Shown: positions 40,018-49,417, counted from the first letter of the stretch. The stretch: DNA of 64,000 nucleotides from JAZKFT01 sp965246935 (GCA_965246935.1 CBDFGC010000007.1:62001-126000), one strand, 5' to 3'. Notes: generated by a model not told the origin, from the letters alone. Program-made: numbers and translations.

Positions 40018-40491
40018 ATGCTTCTACCCCGCTTATTAAAATCGTATGATGAATTGCACCACGGCGACTGCTGGATTGACTATAATGCCGTAAACGTTAT
40101 CAATAATATTACTGCACAGCAAGCCTTAAAAAAAGGATATGAAGAAGGCAATACCATCTGGCAATTGGTAAACCACTTGTCCTATTGGCGGATGCGGGTA
40201 GGCAACCGGTTACTGTATGGAAAAGATGTGCCGCCACCCGGCGACGACTTCTTTCTACCGGAAGATATCAGCGAGGCTAACTGGCAGCAAACCAGGGATG
40301 CATTTCAGGCAGCTTACGAATTTGTATATCAGGCTATTTTGAATTTTGACGAAAAGAAGTTAGACGAGATTATTCAGGGATGCGAAACCAGTTATTATAA
40401 ACAAATTGCCGGAACGATCCAGCATGATGCATTTCATTTAGGACAAATTGTGCTTTTGGCAAGGGCGCAGGGAATAGCAGTTTCCGGTTGA
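40018..40491 (+). CDS. DinB family protein
   Basis: A 157-residue four-helix bundle protein: NTIWQLVNHLSYWRMRVGNRL with the first metal His, and IQHDAFHLGQIVLLARAQG with the HxxxHxGQ motif that supplies the other two. The family includes thiol S-transferases and damage-induced proteins; the actual function is unknown. The gene is between a degenerate word tract and the rpmE2 promoter. Confidence 0.85.
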   Translation: MLLPRLLKSYDELHHGDCWIDYNAVNVINNITAQQALKKGYEEGNTIWQLVNHLSYWRMRVGNRLLYGKDVPPPGDDFFLPEDISEANWQQTRDAFQAAYEFVYQAILNFDEKKLDEIIQGCETSYYKQIAGTIQHDAFHLGQIVLLARAQGIAVSG

Positions 40492-40582
40492 AAAGATATG
40501 AGATATGAGTTGTGAGATATAAGATAGTCAGTTACGATCTGTCGTCTATGGTCCATGGTCCGTTGTCCGCCGTTTGAATTCA

Positions 40583-40614
40583 TTTGGCATTTCGCCTGAT
40601 TGCAGTTACATTTG
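40583..40614 (+). promoter_or_regulatory. rpmE2 promoter
   Basis: TTTG (40583-40586), 20-base spacer, TACATTTG (40607-40614): a textbook Bacteroidota promoter. The leader then forms a GCCTG...CAGGC hairpin before the start codon. Confidence 0.75.
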
Positions 40615-40672
40615 CGCCTCCAAAAATTAAAAATGATGCCTGGTTGCAGTCAGGCTGAAAAAACTCCGTAAT

Positions 40673-40921
40673 ATGAAACAAGGAATTCACCCGCAGGGAT
40701 ACCGCCTGGTTGTTTTTAAGGATATGAGCAACGGCGAAGCGTTCATCGGCAAAAGTACCGCACAAACAAGAGAAACCATTCAGTGGGAAGATGGTAAAGA
40801 ATACCCGGTTATAAAACTGGAAGTTTCCAATACTTCTCATCCGTTTTATACAGGCAAAAATATTCTGTTGGATACAGCAGGACGTATTGATAAATTCAAT
40901 AAACGCTACGCAAAAAAATAA
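40673..40921 (+). CDS. rpmE2: 50S ribosomal protein L31, type B
   Basis: The 82-residue protein begins MKQGIHPQGYRLVVFKDMSN and contains FPTRSTA-like GKSTAQTRETIQW and EVSNTSHPFYTGK, standard for type B L31, which lacks the zinc cysteines of type A. It has its own promoter, a leader hairpin and a strong terminator, so it is monocistronic. Confidence 0.95.
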   Translation: MKQGIHPQGYRLVVFKDMSNGEAFIGKSTAQTRETIQWEDGKEYPVIKLEVSNTSHPFYTGKNILLDTAGRIDKFNKRYAKK

Positions 40922-40937
40922 TTCGTTTTTAATAAGA

Positions 40938-40970
40938 GAGCCCTCAATTGTAATACAGTTGAGGGCTTTT
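40938..40970 (+). terminator. Terminator after rpmE2
   Basis: AGCCCTCAA pairs with TTGAGGGCT around a short loop, followed by TTTC. Confidence 0.8.
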
Positions 40971-41065
40971 CAGTTTTAAGTTGCCAACTTTTGGAAAGTT
41001 GGCAACTTTGTATAAACAGAACCCTTGAAGGGATTTGAGAACCCTTTAAGGGTAGAACAGGCAAT

Positions 41066-42229
41066 ATGATCATTATTCTTTTCGATACGCCGCAAACGCA
41101 TCAGTCGTTTTACCCGCTTAGCCTTACCCGCCCTGTGGCGATGCTCCGGCATGGGATAATAACGATAGTAGAACGCTGGCAGCACACCACTGGTTTGCCC
41201 GTTTTTACCTTAACAGCAGATTACCTGCGTACCCAAACACTCCCTGAAAGTAACTCCTACTTATATATTGATGCATCGTTTTTGCCTAATCCTGCAGCTA
41301 TACATGCAATACAAACACTGCCTGAAAACAGCACTCTTTTTTTCAAGGAACGCCTGGTAGCATGGCATAGCGGACAAGAATTGAGTTATCCACTTACTAA
41401 CCGGTTACCCGAAAATATCCAATGCCGGGAGCTACTCGAAGCAGATTTTTTACAGTATCCCTGGCAGTTATTTCAAACAAATGCACAAGCTATTAAAACG
41501 GATTATGCGTTGCTGACAAATAATCGTATTTCGCAGCCGATTGACCCGACAACGATCGTAACAGGAGGCACCGACATTTTTATAGAAGCGGGTGCTATTG
41601 TAAAAGGTTGCCTGCTGAATGCTTCAGAAGGGCCGGTTTATATTGGGAAAAATGCACTCGTAATGGAAGGCGCCTGTATCCGGGGGCCAGTGGCCATTTG
41701 TCAAAATGCGGTGGTAAAAATGGGGGCAAAGCTATATGGCGGCACAACGGTCGGGCCTTATTGCACCGCGGGTGGCGAAATAAAAAATGCTATTTTAACG
41801 GGGTATAGTAACAAAGCTCATGATGGCTATTTGGGCGATGCGGTAATAGGCGAGTGGTGCAACCTGGGCGCCGGCACTACGAACAGTAATGTAAAAAATA
41901 CAGCCGGCGAAGTAAAGATGTGGAGCGGTGCCGCATTGAATTTTGTGCCGGTAGGAAAAAAAGCCGGATTGATAATGGGCGATTACAGCCGTAGTGCTAT
42001 CAACACGGCATTTAATACGGGTACCGTAGCTGGCATATGCAGCCATATCTTTGGAAATGGTATGCCGCCAAAACATATTCTATCTTTTAGCTGGGGAACT
42101 GAACAGTATGTTTTGGAAAAAGCTTTGGCTGATATTGCCCGCTGGAAAAATATGAAAGGAGCAGAATTATCAGAACAGGGGAAACAGATGCTTTATTATT
42201 TATACCCAATAAAAGAAAGTAACATGTAG
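41066..42229 (+). CDS. GlmU-like sugar nucleotidyltransferase family protein
   Basis: A 387-residue protein. The N-terminal half (IILFDTPQTHQSFYPLSLTR, VAMLRHGIITIVERW) is a degenerate nucleotidyltransferase domain, and residues about 180-340 form a left-handed beta-helix with hexapeptide turns (GAIVKGCLLNAS, VYIGKNALVMEGACIRGPV, GAKLYGGTTVGPYCTAGGE, GEWCNLGAGTTNSNVKN). This is the Bacteroidota GlmU-like group; whether it makes UDP-GlcNAc is not clear, as the N-terminal LxxGxGTRM motif is missing. Confidence 0.82.
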   Translation: MIIILFDTPQTHQSFYPLSLTRPVAMLRHGIITIVERWQHTTGLPVFTLTADYLRTQTLPESNSYLYIDASFLPNPAAIHAIQTLPENSTLFFKERLVAWHSGQELSYPLTNRLPENIQCRELLEADFLQYPWQLFQTNAQAIKTDYALLTNNRISQPIDPTTIVTGGTDIFIEAGAIVKGCLLNASEGPVYIGKNALVMEGACIRGPVAICQNAVVKMGAKLYGGTTVGPYCTAGGEIKNAILTGYSNKAHDGYLGDAVIGEWCNLGAGTTNSNVKNTAGEVKMWSGAALNFVPVGKKAGLIMGDYSRSAINTAFNTGTVAGICSHIFGNGMPPKHILSFSWGTEQYVLEKALADIARWKNMKGAELSEQGKQMLYYLYPIKESNM

Positions 42230-42269
42230 CTTACGTTCATCAAATTCACCGGTTTGTTATTAAAAAAAT

Positions 42270-43781
42270 ATGGACTACATTACTTTGCCTGAAAACCGGA
42301 TGTATTGGGCAGGTGCCATTATTATGTTGATTGGTGTAATCCTTTTTTCTCCAACCGGCCTGTATTTTTTGAATGACGATCTGATACACATTCCGCTGAG
42401 TAGTAAAGGCGTGCTGATGCAGCGGCATTCGTGGCGGCCAATAGGCGATCTGTCTATCGCACTGGACTGGTACTTATGGGGTAAAAATGCCTGGGGTTAT
42501 CACCTAAGCTCGCTGCTACTGCATGGTACCTGCTCGGTATTAGTTGGGGCATTTGTAAACACATTATTCCATCAATACATGCCGGATACCCCAAACCGGC
42601 TGATGGTAAGCTGGCTGAGCACAGTACTATTTTTTGTATATGCCTTTCATAGCGAAGCGATTTTTTGGATCATTGGAAGGTCGGCATCACTGGCAATGCT
42701 GTTTGGCCTGCCTGCATTTATTTGTTATCTGAAAAGACATGCTGCCAAGCGGTTTGTAGCACTGTCGCTTCTTTTTTTTCAGCTTGCTTTATTTGCCTAC
42801 GAAAGTGTATGGGTTTTCCCAGTGTTGGCCGTATTTTTTTCAGCAGCTACGATTTATAAAAAAGAGAGTACCTGGAAAAAAGAACGGTTTTACCTATTGA
42901 TCATCTGGGTTTCTTTTATCATCCATTTATTTATCCGTTTTCTATACTTAGGCGAAGTGGCAGGTAGCTACGAGGGGAGTCATTTTAAAGCATTTAATTT
43001 GCCTGTACTGGCCCTGAATAATGCAAAACTTCTGTTACGTACTTTTTTACCACCGGTGCAGCAAAATTGGCAACTGCTGGCAGGTGCAGTTATATTGTTA
43101 TTTATTGTACTGTTTACGCTGTATCGGATTCGAAAAATAAATACTACTGTGCTTATCCCGGTAATAGCCGGGGTATGCCTGTTCGTTTCTTATCTGCCTT
43201 ATCTATCGTTGGGTATCGATACACACGGGGTAGAATCTGAAAGATATTTGTACATGCCATCCGTATTTGCAGTTCTGTTGCTTTCCTGGAGCATGATATT
43301 TATTTTTTATAAATACATATTTCCACTTTTTCTATTGCTTGCTATTTATCAATTATTTTTTTTACACTTCAGCCGTACGTATTTTTCTGAAGCCAGCCAT
43401 ATTTCTGCAACCACATTTAACCAGGTAAATTTATTAAGCAACAAAAAACGATTGTTCATTGACAGTCTGCCGGACGAAGTGAGAGGGGCACTTATTTTCA
43501 GGCTTGGCTTTACAGAAGGGTTGGAATGGTTGAAGAAAAGTGAAACAGTTGACAGCATTATTATTCTTAGCCGTAAACGAAACGATATAGGTGATGAGCC
43601 TTTTTCTGAAAAAGAGGTCGGAATCGTAATTAATCCTGCCAGTAAAGTGCCTGGACTTTTGCAACGTTATAAATTCAATATTAGTTTACGACCTGACAAA
43701 CCGGATAGTTTGTTTCTGTTTAACCCGGATACAGATGCTTATTTCAGGTACGATGAGGGCCGGTGGCTTATTTGGAAATAG
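42270..43781 (+). CDS. Multi-spanning membrane protein, GT-C glycosyltransferase-like
   Basis: A 503-residue protein with about ten membrane segments and a soluble C-terminal tail. A periplasmic loop near the start (LNDDLIHIPLSSKGVLMQRHSWRP in parts) has an Asp-Asp pair, the kind of catalytic motif seen in GT-C enzymes, and WRPIGDLSIALDWYLWG and FHSEAIFWIIGR recall O-mannosyl- or dolichyl-phosphate-type transferases. Assignment is by topology only. It follows the GlmU-like gene by 40 bases. Confidence 0.6.
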   Translation: MDYITLPENRMYWAGAIIMLIGVILFSPTGLYFLNDDLIHIPLSSKGVLMQRHSWRPIGDLSIALDWYLWGKNAWGYHLSSLLLHGTCSVLVGAFVNTLFHQYMPDTPNRLMVSWLSTVLFFVYAFHSEAIFWIIGRSASLAMLFGLPAFICYLKRHAAKRFVALSLLFFQLALFAYESVWVFPVLAVFFSAATIYKKESTWKKERFYLLIIWVSFIIHLFIRFLYLGEVAGSYEGSHFKAFNLPVLALNNAKLLLRTFLPPVQQNWQLLAGAVILLFIVLFTLYRIRKINTTVLIPVIAGVCLFVSYLPYLSLGIDTHGVESERYLYMPSVFAVLLLSWSMIFIFYKYIFPLFLLLAIYQLFFLHFSRTYFSEASHISATTFNQVNLLSNKKRLFIDSLPDEVRGALIFRLGFTEGLEWLKKSETVDSIIILSRKRNDIGDEPFSEKEVGIVINPASKVPGLLQRYKFNISLRPDKPDSLFLFNPDTDAYFRYDEGRWLIWK

Positions 43782-43857
43782 CCAATAATTTTTGGCCATT
43801 TTGATAATATAGCCGGGAAGCAACATTCATTATAAAATCAGCCTTACTGCCATTTCA

Positions 43858-43879
43858 GAACACGCCGTAAGGCGTGTTC
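43858..43879. terminator. Hairpin between the membrane protein and rsmG genes
   Basis: GAACACGCC-GTAA-GGCGTGTTC is a perfect 9-bp stem with a tetraloop between two convergent genes. Confidence 0.55.
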
Positions 43880-43977
43880 CTACAGTAAAATTACTCATTA
43901 TCAAGGTTTCGAACGCTTGTGGGCAAGAGCCTTTATATAGCTGCTTTAATTTTAAAATGAGTTGTTTGATTTTAAAT

Positions 43978-44619
43978 CTACCCAATCTGTAACACAAATT
44001 TTTCAGTAAAAAAGTCATCGGGGAATAAGGTTTGAATATCCCAGATTTTAGGCCGGGCACCACTCTCAGAAATTTCCTGTGCCAGATCGCCGCCTTTAAG
44101 GCATATAAGGCCCCTGGCAACCGGCCGGCCTTCTGCATTCATCCTTTTTACTGTTGAATTTTTATTCAGTACAGCGTTGCTCCAACGAACCAAATCAGTA
44201 AGAGGCGCAACGGCCCGGCTCACCGCTGTATCAAACTTACGGCCTTTTATGTCTTCGGCACGAATGTGTTGAACCGTTACATTTTGCAGGCCAACTGCTT
44301 CCGCCGCTGCTTCTACCACTTTTAATTTTTTACCGATACTATCTACCAAATGAAAATGCACCTGCGGAAAAAAAATAGCTAGTGGTACGCCCGGGAAACC
44401 ACCACCGCAGCCAATGTCAATTACCTCACTGCCATCCGCAAAATCGAAAACGGCTGCAAGGGCCAGGCTGTGCAGCACATGCTTCAGGTACAGGCTGTCA
44501 ATATCTTTCCGGCTGATGACGTTTATTTTTTCATTCCATTCCCGGTACACCGGTTCCAGCAGCGCAAACTGCCGGGTTTGTATATCGGTAAATTCGGAAA
44601 AATAGTCATTGAGTATCAT
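43978..44619 (-). CDS. rsmG: 16S rRNA (guanine527-N7)-methyltransferase
   Basis: A 213-residue Rossmann methyltransferase: WNEKINVISRKDIDSLYLKHV and HSLALA, then GSEVIDIGCGGGFPGVPLAI with the SAM-binding GxGxGxPG loop, and DTAVSRAVAPLTDL. All are RsmG/GidB hallmarks. It methylates G527 in the 530 loop of 16S rRNA. An inverted repeat lies between it and the glycosyltransferase gene. Confidence 0.95.
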   Translation of the reverse strand: MILNDYFSEFTDIQTRQFALLEPVYREWNEKINVISRKDIDSLYLKHVLHSLALAAVFDFADGSEVIDIGCGGGFPGVPLAIFFPQVHFHLVDSIGKKLKVVEAAAEAVGLQNVTVQHIRAEDIKGRKFDTAVSRAVAPLTDLVRWSNAVLNKNSTVKRMNAEGRPVARGLICLKGGDLAQEISESGARPKIWDIQTLFPDDFFTEKFVLQIG

Positions 44620-44632
44620 GAATTAGCAAATG

Positions 44633-44766
44633 TGACAATTAGCAAATGTGCAAATGGAAAACCGTAAATATCCAACTTCTAAATCAAATTTGCCCTTGAT
44701 TTCAGCCAGAAAAGTAGTCATGAATTTTCTGCAATTTTGAATCATTTGCAGATTTGCTAATTGTCA
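44633..44766. repeat. Inverted-repeat element (AGCAAATGTGCAAATG family)
   Basis: TGACAATTAGCAAATGTGCAAATG-type arms (44633-44656 and 44743-44766) are inverted, 23 of 24 bases matching, around about 86 bases of AT-rich sequence. It fills the space between rsmG and the downstream glycosyltransferase gene. Confidence 0.6.
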
Positions 44767-44782
44767 TATTTGCACATTTGTT

Positions 44783-45916
44783 TTACTTCCACGTGCTTCT
44801 TGGTTTGCCAACCAAGGTAAATGAAAAAATAAAATAATAGAAAAACTGCCAGATGTCCAGCAGCCAGAACCACGGAAAAAGGTCTGTTTCATCCAACTGC
44901 TTCATGGTTTTGTAAAAAACCAGCGCCTGCACCAGCAGCCGTATTCCATATACACCGAGCGCCAGGCGCCAATCATAAAAAATGGCAGCAGCTATCAGTG
45001 ACGGGTAAAACAAAAAATGTGAAATAGCGTACAACGCCAGGAAAAATTTGTGAACTGGTTTATAGTAACGGGCTGTCGTATAATGACGACTTTTTTGCCG
45101 CCACCATTCCCACAGGCTTTTCGGTGGTTCGCTGAGCGTAAAGGACTCTTTATCCAGCGCAATCCGGGTGTTTTTCTTAGTGGCCACTTTATTAATGAAG
45201 AGGTCATCATCGCCACCGGGAATATGATTTAACGACGAGAAACCTTTGTTTCGGTAAAACAAATCTTTACGATAACTAAGGTTTCGGCCTACGCCCATAT
45301 AGGGCAGCCCGGCCAGTGCGTAGCTAAAGTATTGCAGAGCCGCATGGTAAGTTTCGAACCGTACCAGTTTATTAAGCAGCGTACCTTTTTTTAAGAATGC
45401 ACCGTAACCCAGCACTATTTCCACGCCTTCGTCATACGTATCCATCATCGTACTTATCCAATGGGGGGTGGCCGGCATACAGTCGGCATCTGTAAGCAGA
45501 ATTACTTCGTACCGGGCCGATTTGATGCCAATGCTTAACGGGTATTTCTTACCGGGGATATGCAATGCTTCCTGCTCCAGCGTTACTGGTTTTAACTGCC
45601 GGAAAGTGCGTTGCAGTTCTTCCAGAAAGTATTTTGTGTCGTCGTTGCTATTGTCGTTCACTACAATTACTTCCTGGCTAAAATGAAAATCCTGTGTCAG
45701 TACTTCCGGCAGAAATTTCTCCAGGTTATTGGCTTCGTCCCGTGCACATACAATTACCGAAACGGGATGGGTAATGGATTTAGCCTTTGGCTTTTTCCGG
45801 TAAAAAGCGGTTCGAATAAAAAAGAAAAGGTAATAGAAAAGCTGTATAAAGGTCACCAGGCAAAAAAATCCGAAGACAAATAAAGGCCAGTAAGCAAGAA
45901 GTTTCTTCCAATCCAT
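44783..45916 (-). CDS. Membrane-anchored family 2 glycosyltransferase
   Basis: A 377-residue protein. An N-terminal membrane segment is followed by a GT2 domain: SVIVCARDEANNLEKFLPEV, VIVVNDNSNDDT, LTDADCMPA with the DxD-like motif, and QKSRHYTTARYY of the QxxRW type, then two or three C-terminal membrane segments. It resembles poly-GlcNAc/hyaluronan synthase-like processive transferases. It probably acts on a surface polysaccharide or glycolipid. Confidence 0.85.
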   Translation of the reverse strand: MDWKKLLAYWPLFVFGFFCLVTFIQLFYYLFFFIRTAFYRKKPKAKSITHPVSVIVCARDEANNLEKFLPEVLTQDFHFSQEVIVVNDNSNDDTKYFLEELQRTFRQLKPVTLEQEALHIPGKKYPLSIGIKSARYEVILLTDADCMPATPHWISTMMDTYDEGVEIVLGYGAFLKKGTLLNKLVRFETYHAALQYFSYALAGLPYMGVGRNLSYRKDLFYRNKGFSSLNHIPGGDDDLFINKVATKKNTRIALDKESFTLSEPPKSLWEWWRQKSRHYTTARYYKPVHKFFLALYAISHFLFYPSLIAAAIFYDWRLALGVYGIRLLVQALVFYKTMKQLDETDLFPWFWLLDIWQFFYYFIFSFTLVGKPRSTWK

Positions 45917-46115
45917 ACGAACAAAAATAAGGGACTGCGTTTTTTGGTAACTAAAGTTTTTGGGAAATGTGTTTTATCAGCGTGCTTTTTCAAATTGGTA
46001 TGATTATCCTGCGCAAGCTATCTGTTCTGTATTTTCCTGAATGTATCCCTCCTTACAACTGCAAACTCATGTTACAGAAACCGGGCCTTCTTTTGTTTGT
46101 GACCGGCGGATGTAG

Positions 46116-47162
46116 TTATAACTCCTTTACATACAGTTCATCCCGCTGCATTTCCCGGTATGTTTTTCTATTCCGGATGAAGTAGTTCCAAACAATAGAC
46201 CCTTTGAACAAACCACTGCAAAGGCTGAACCCACGTTTAGCGGGCCATTGTTTTTTTTTGTAAAAAAGCAGCCATCGTACATATGCCACCATGCCACGAA
46301 GCACTGCTCTGCTCATTTTGCCGTGCCCGGTTACCGCAAATTGTAAAGCTGCTACCAGATCCAGCAAAAACCGGAGGGGTATGAGCCAAAGAAGGCGACC
46401 CACCGGCATATTCCGGGTAAGCATTACCTGGTTATTCCGAAAGTTATAAAAGGTCTTGCGGGGATTCAGCTTTTCAAGGCTTCCGCCGCCTACATGGTAC
46501 ACTACTGAATCGCCGCAGGCATACACTTTATATCCCAGGTTTTGTGCCCGCCAGCATAAGTCGATCTCTTCATTGTGCATATAAAAAAACTCATACAGGC
46601 CACCTAATTTGCGGTACACGGCTGCCCGGGCAAACAGGCAACAACCGGTAGCCCAAAATACAGGGGTTGTATCGTTATATTGCCCGTTATCATATTCCAG
46701 CCTGTCCAGCACACGGCCCCGGCAGAATGGGTATCCTAACGCATCCAGCATACCACCGGCAGCTCCGGCATACTCCAGTTTTTTGGGCTGATGCAGCCAG
46801 CGTATTTTGGGTTGGGCAAAGGCAATAGCTGCATCGTTCTCCATGAGTGCTATCACCGGTTCAATAAAATCTGGTGGTACTTCTACATCACTGTTAAGCA
46901 ATAAAAAATAATCAGCCTCAATATATTGCAGCCCTGCATTGTAGCCGGCAGCAAAACCCAGATTGCCGTGGTTTTGAATAATTTTTACGGTGGGGTAGTG
47001 AGCCGCCAGGAAAATAACCGAATCGTCAGTTGACTGATTATCGATTACCCAAACCGATGAATTTTCGTACGATATGGCCATTACCGATGGCAGGTAGGTT
47101 TCCAGGTATTTACGGCCATTATAGTTTAGAATGGCGATGGCTACATGCGGCTGGTTGCTCAA
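46116..47162 (-). CDS. Family 2 glycosyltransferase, rhamnosyltransferase-like
   Basis: A 348-residue GT2 protein: AIAILNYNGRKYLETYLPSV, VWVIDNQSTDDSVIFL, NLGFAAGYNAGL, FLLLNSDVEVPP with the DxD motif and FYMHNEEIDLCWRAQNLGY (ED-base motif). This is the common Bacteroidota rhamnosyltransferase-like group involved in cell-surface glycans. It follows riboflavin synthase on the same strand, 39 bases downstream, without an obvious functional link. Confidence 0.88.
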   Translation of the reverse strand: MSNQPHVAIAILNYNGRKYLETYLPSVMAISYENSSVWVIDNQSTDDSVIFLAAHYPTVKIIQNHGNLGFAAGYNAGLQYIEADYFLLLNSDVEVPPDFIEPVIALMENDAAIAFAQPKIRWLHQPKKLEYAGAAGGMLDALGYPFCRGRVLDRLEYDNGQYNDTTPVFWATGCCLFARAAVYRKLGGLYEFFYMHNEEIDLCWRAQNLGYKVYACGDSVVYHVGGGSLEKLNPRKTFYNFRNNQVMLTRNMPVGRLLWLIPLRFLLDLVAALQFAVTGHGKMSRAVLRGMVAYVRWLLFYKKKQWPAKRGFSLCSGLFKGSIVWNYFIRNRKTYREMQRDELYVKEL

Positions 47163-47201
47163 AAAAACATATTTAGATAAAGGGTTGAAAACGATGCAAT
47201 T

Positions 47202-47795
47202 TTAATTGGCACGCAGGCTGGCAATCCGGGCTATGTATTTACCCACCATGTCAAATTCAATATTCACCAGGTGGCCGGCTTGCACCTGCTTTATATTGGT
47301 ATGTTCGTACGTATAGGGTATAATGGCTACAGAAAAGTTGTTACTTCCAACATCAAAGCAGGTCAGGCTGATGCCGTTTACGCAAACAGAACCTTTTTCG
47401 ATAATCAGTGTAGCAAACTGATCCGGAAACCCGAACTGATACAACCAACTGCCGCCTTGATCTTCAACCTTTAAGCAACGTGCAGTTATATCAACATGCC
47501 CCTGCACCAGGTGACCATCCAGCCGCCCATTCAGGGGAAGGCAGCGTTCTAAGTTGACGAATGTTCCGGCCTGCCACCGGCCAAGGTTTGTTTTGCTCAA
47601 TGTCTCTTCAATGGCTGTTACCTGGTGCTGATTGTCATTAATTGCTTCCACAGTCAGGCATACTCCGCTATGGCTAATGCTTTGATCAACCTTCAACTGA
47701 GCAGATATATTGCTTTCAATCCAAAATGTTTTATTGGTTTCTTGAACCTCAACGGATACAACTTTTCCTAATGCTTCAATAATTCCGGTAAACAT
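47202..47795 (-). CDS. ribE: Riboflavin synthase, alpha chain
   Basis: The 197-residue protein starts MFTGIIEALGKVV, the fixed N-terminus of the family, and has two lumazine-binding repeats: SISHSGVCLTVEAI with LERCLPLNGRLDGHLVQGHVD, and KGSVCVNGISLTCFDV with TYEHTNI. It joins two dimethylribityllumazines to make riboflavin. It is divergent from rpsU. Confidence 0.95.
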   Translation of the reverse strand: MFTGIIEALGKVVSVEVQETNKTFWIESNISAQLKVDQSISHSGVCLTVEAINDNQHQVTAIEETLSKTNLGRWQAGTFVNLERCLPLNGRLDGHLVQGHVDITARCLKVEDQGGSWLYQFGFPDQFATLIIEKGSVCVNGISLTCFDVGSNNFSVAIIPYTYEHTNIKQVQAGHLVNIEFDMVGKYIARIASLRAN

Positions 47796-47817
47796 GCCAC
47801 AAATGTCGGGAATGAAA

Positions 47818-47848
47818 TTTGCTGAAATGAAAAATCCGTTTATTTTTG
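47818..47848 (+). promoter_or_regulatory. rpsU promoter
   Basis: TTTG (47818-47821), 19-base spacer, TATTTTTG (47841-47848) matches the Bacteroidota promoter consensus. The leader has a GAGGGGGT stretch 12 bases before the ATG. Confidence 0.72.
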
Positions 47849-47886
47849 CGCCTCATTAAAAATACCTGAGGGGGTATATACAAGTT

Positions 47887-48081
47887 ATGCTGATAATAGA
47901 TTCCAAAGATTGCGAAAACATTGACAAAGCGCTGAAGAAGTACAAGAAGAAATTCGAAAAGAGCAAAGCGCTGACTCAGCTACGTGAACGCCAGTCGTTT
48001 GTGAAGCCATCTGTAAAGCGCCGGTTCGAAGTGTTGAAAGCCGTGTACAAGCAACAGATCGCTAACGGTAAGTTCGATTAA
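47887..48081 (+). CDS. rpsU: 30S ribosomal protein S21
   Basis: The 64-residue protein has the S21 pattern: NIDKALKKYKKKFEKSKALT, LRERQSFVKPSVKRRFEVLK. It binds near the anti-Shine-Dalgarno end of 16S rRNA. It has its own promoter and terminator. Confidence 0.95.
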   Translation: MLIIDSKDCENIDKALKKYKKKFEKSKALTQLRERQSFVKPSVKRRFEVLKAVYKQQIANGKFD

Positions 48082-48129
48082 CGCTGCAGAGGCGTATTGC
48101 ATGCGTCTTTTTCACCAATCATATATTTC

Positions 48130-48168
48130 ATAGCTGCTACGCATATTACGTAGCAGCTATTTTTATTT
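48130..48168 (+). terminator. Terminator after rpsU
   Basis: ATAGCTGCTACG pairs perfectly with CGTAGCAGCTAT around a 7-base loop, followed by TTTTATTT. Confidence 0.9.
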
Positions 48169-48303
48169 GAACCACATAGGCACATAGGGCACATAGAAAT
48201 ACAGGAAACCAATACAGGTTTACATTTTTGGTTAACTCGTATTACAGGTTTGATAACTAGCATTTTAATGTATTCTTATGTGCTCTATGTGCCTATGTGG
48301 TTT
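48168..48303. mobile_element. ACCACATAGGCACATAG inverted-repeat element, copy 1
   Basis: The left end TGAACCACATAGGCACATAG continues with GGCACAT; the right end is its inverse with few changes (about 28 of 32). The inner 70 bases are AT-rich and non-coding. A second copy lies at 56904-57066. The structure fits a small non-autonomous mobile element. Confidence 0.6.
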
Positions 48304-48338
48304 ACATGTATTTTAAAAATTCGTGGTAAATTGCCTGC

Positions 48339-49223
48339 ATGGACATACAGCCCTTTATTAATTACATCCAATTTGAGAAACGCTATAGCCAGCATACAGT
48401 ACGGGCCTATACCGATGATTTACAACAGTTCTTTTTGTTTTTGGACGAGGACTATGGACCAACGGCGTTGCCTGATGTAAATGTTACCTACATCCGTACC
48501 TGGCTGGCATCGCTAAAGGAACAGGGCCTTACCTCTAAAAGCCTCAACCGGAAAATTTCTACCTTAAAATCCTTTTTCAAATTTTACCTGCGGCAGGGCA
48601 TTGTTACAACCGACCCTACGGCTACGCTGATTATGCCCAAAATACATAAGCGGTTGCCGGCTTTTGTAACAGAAAAAGATATGGACAGGCTCTTTAGCCA
48701 GATTGTTTTCCCGGATGACTGGAATGGTAAAACAGAACGTCTGCTGCTTCAGATACTGTACCAGGCTGGTCTTCGCCTCAGCGAACTCATCCATTTAAAA
48801 CCAGGGCAGGTTGATACGTACACCAATACCCTGAAAATTTTAGGTAAAGGCAACAAGGAAAGGGTATTACCATGCAATAAGGAATTAATAGAAGAGATAA
48901 CCGTGTATTTGCAAGAAAAGAAATTACAATTACCGGAAGCGGATGCTACCGTTGTGTTGGTTGATGCAAAAGGCAAAGCATTGTATGGCCGATGGGTATA
49001 TGCTGCCGTTACAAAATATTTAGCGCAGGTAACTACGCTTGAAAAAAGAAGCCCGCATGTGCTGCGCCATACCTTTGCCACTCATTTGGTGAATAATGGC
49101 GCAGAACTGAATGCAGTGAAAGAATTATTGGGCCACAGTAGTCTGGCCGCTACGCAGGTTTATACCCATAATACCATTGACCGGCTAAAAGAAGTATATC
49201 GGAAAGCACATCCGAAGGGATAA
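48339..49223 (+). CDS. xerD: Tyrosine recombinase XerC/XerD
   Basis: A 294-residue recombinase with the N-terminal SAM-like domain (FINYIQFEKRYSQHTVRAYT) and the catalytic residues: Arg in YQAGLRLSELIHLK, HVLRHTFATHLVNNGAE with HxxR, LGHSSLAATQVYTH with His and the Tyr nucleophile. It resolves chromosome dimers with its partner. XerC versus XerD cannot be told from this window; the symbol is tentative. Confidence 0.88.
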   Translation: MDIQPFINYIQFEKRYSQHTVRAYTDDLQQFFLFLDEDYGPTALPDVNVTYIRTWLASLKEQGLTSKSLNRKISTLKSFFKFYLRQGIVTTDPTATLIMPKIHKRLPAFVTEKDMDRLFSQIVFPDDWNGKTERLLLQILYQAGLRLSELIHLKPGQVDTYTNTLKILGKGNKERVLPCNKELIEEITVYLQEKKLQLPEADATVVLVDAKGKALYGRWVYAAVTKYLAQVTTLEKRSPHVLRHTFATHLVNNGAELNAVKELLGHSSLAATQVYTHNTIDRLKEVYRKAHPKG

Positions 49224-49264
49224 TTTATATCCCTGATTACAAGGCTAAATTAAAAAACTGGGAT

Positions 49265-49417
49265 TTATTTTTGAAATTTAGGAGGTGGGACATTCCTAAT
49301 AAGTGCTGTTACTTTCTTCAACTTCTCCGGAAACAAAATAGTGGATGAATATTTAGCAAGTTCTTTATTTACTGTATAACCTTTTGATACGTTGCCATTC
49401 ATTTCTTTTGTTTTCAT
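49265..49417 (-). CDS. Small protein upstream-partner of DUF6934 gene
   Basis: A 50-residue frame: MKTKEMNGNVSKGYTVNK, ELAKYSSTILFPEKLKK and VTALIRNVPPPKFQK. It lies 49 bases after the DUF6934 gene stop on the same strand. Such small frames are known to me next to DUF6934 genes, and a toxin-antitoxin-like pairing is possible, but I cannot confirm it. Confidence 0.5.
   Translation of the reverse strand: MKTKEMNGNVSKGYTVNKELAKYSSTILFPEKLKKVTALIRNVPPPKFQK

Noticed and set aside
48250..48480. Frame overlapping the start of xerD
   Set aside because: It crosses the inverted-repeat element and reads the xerD start in the wrong frame.
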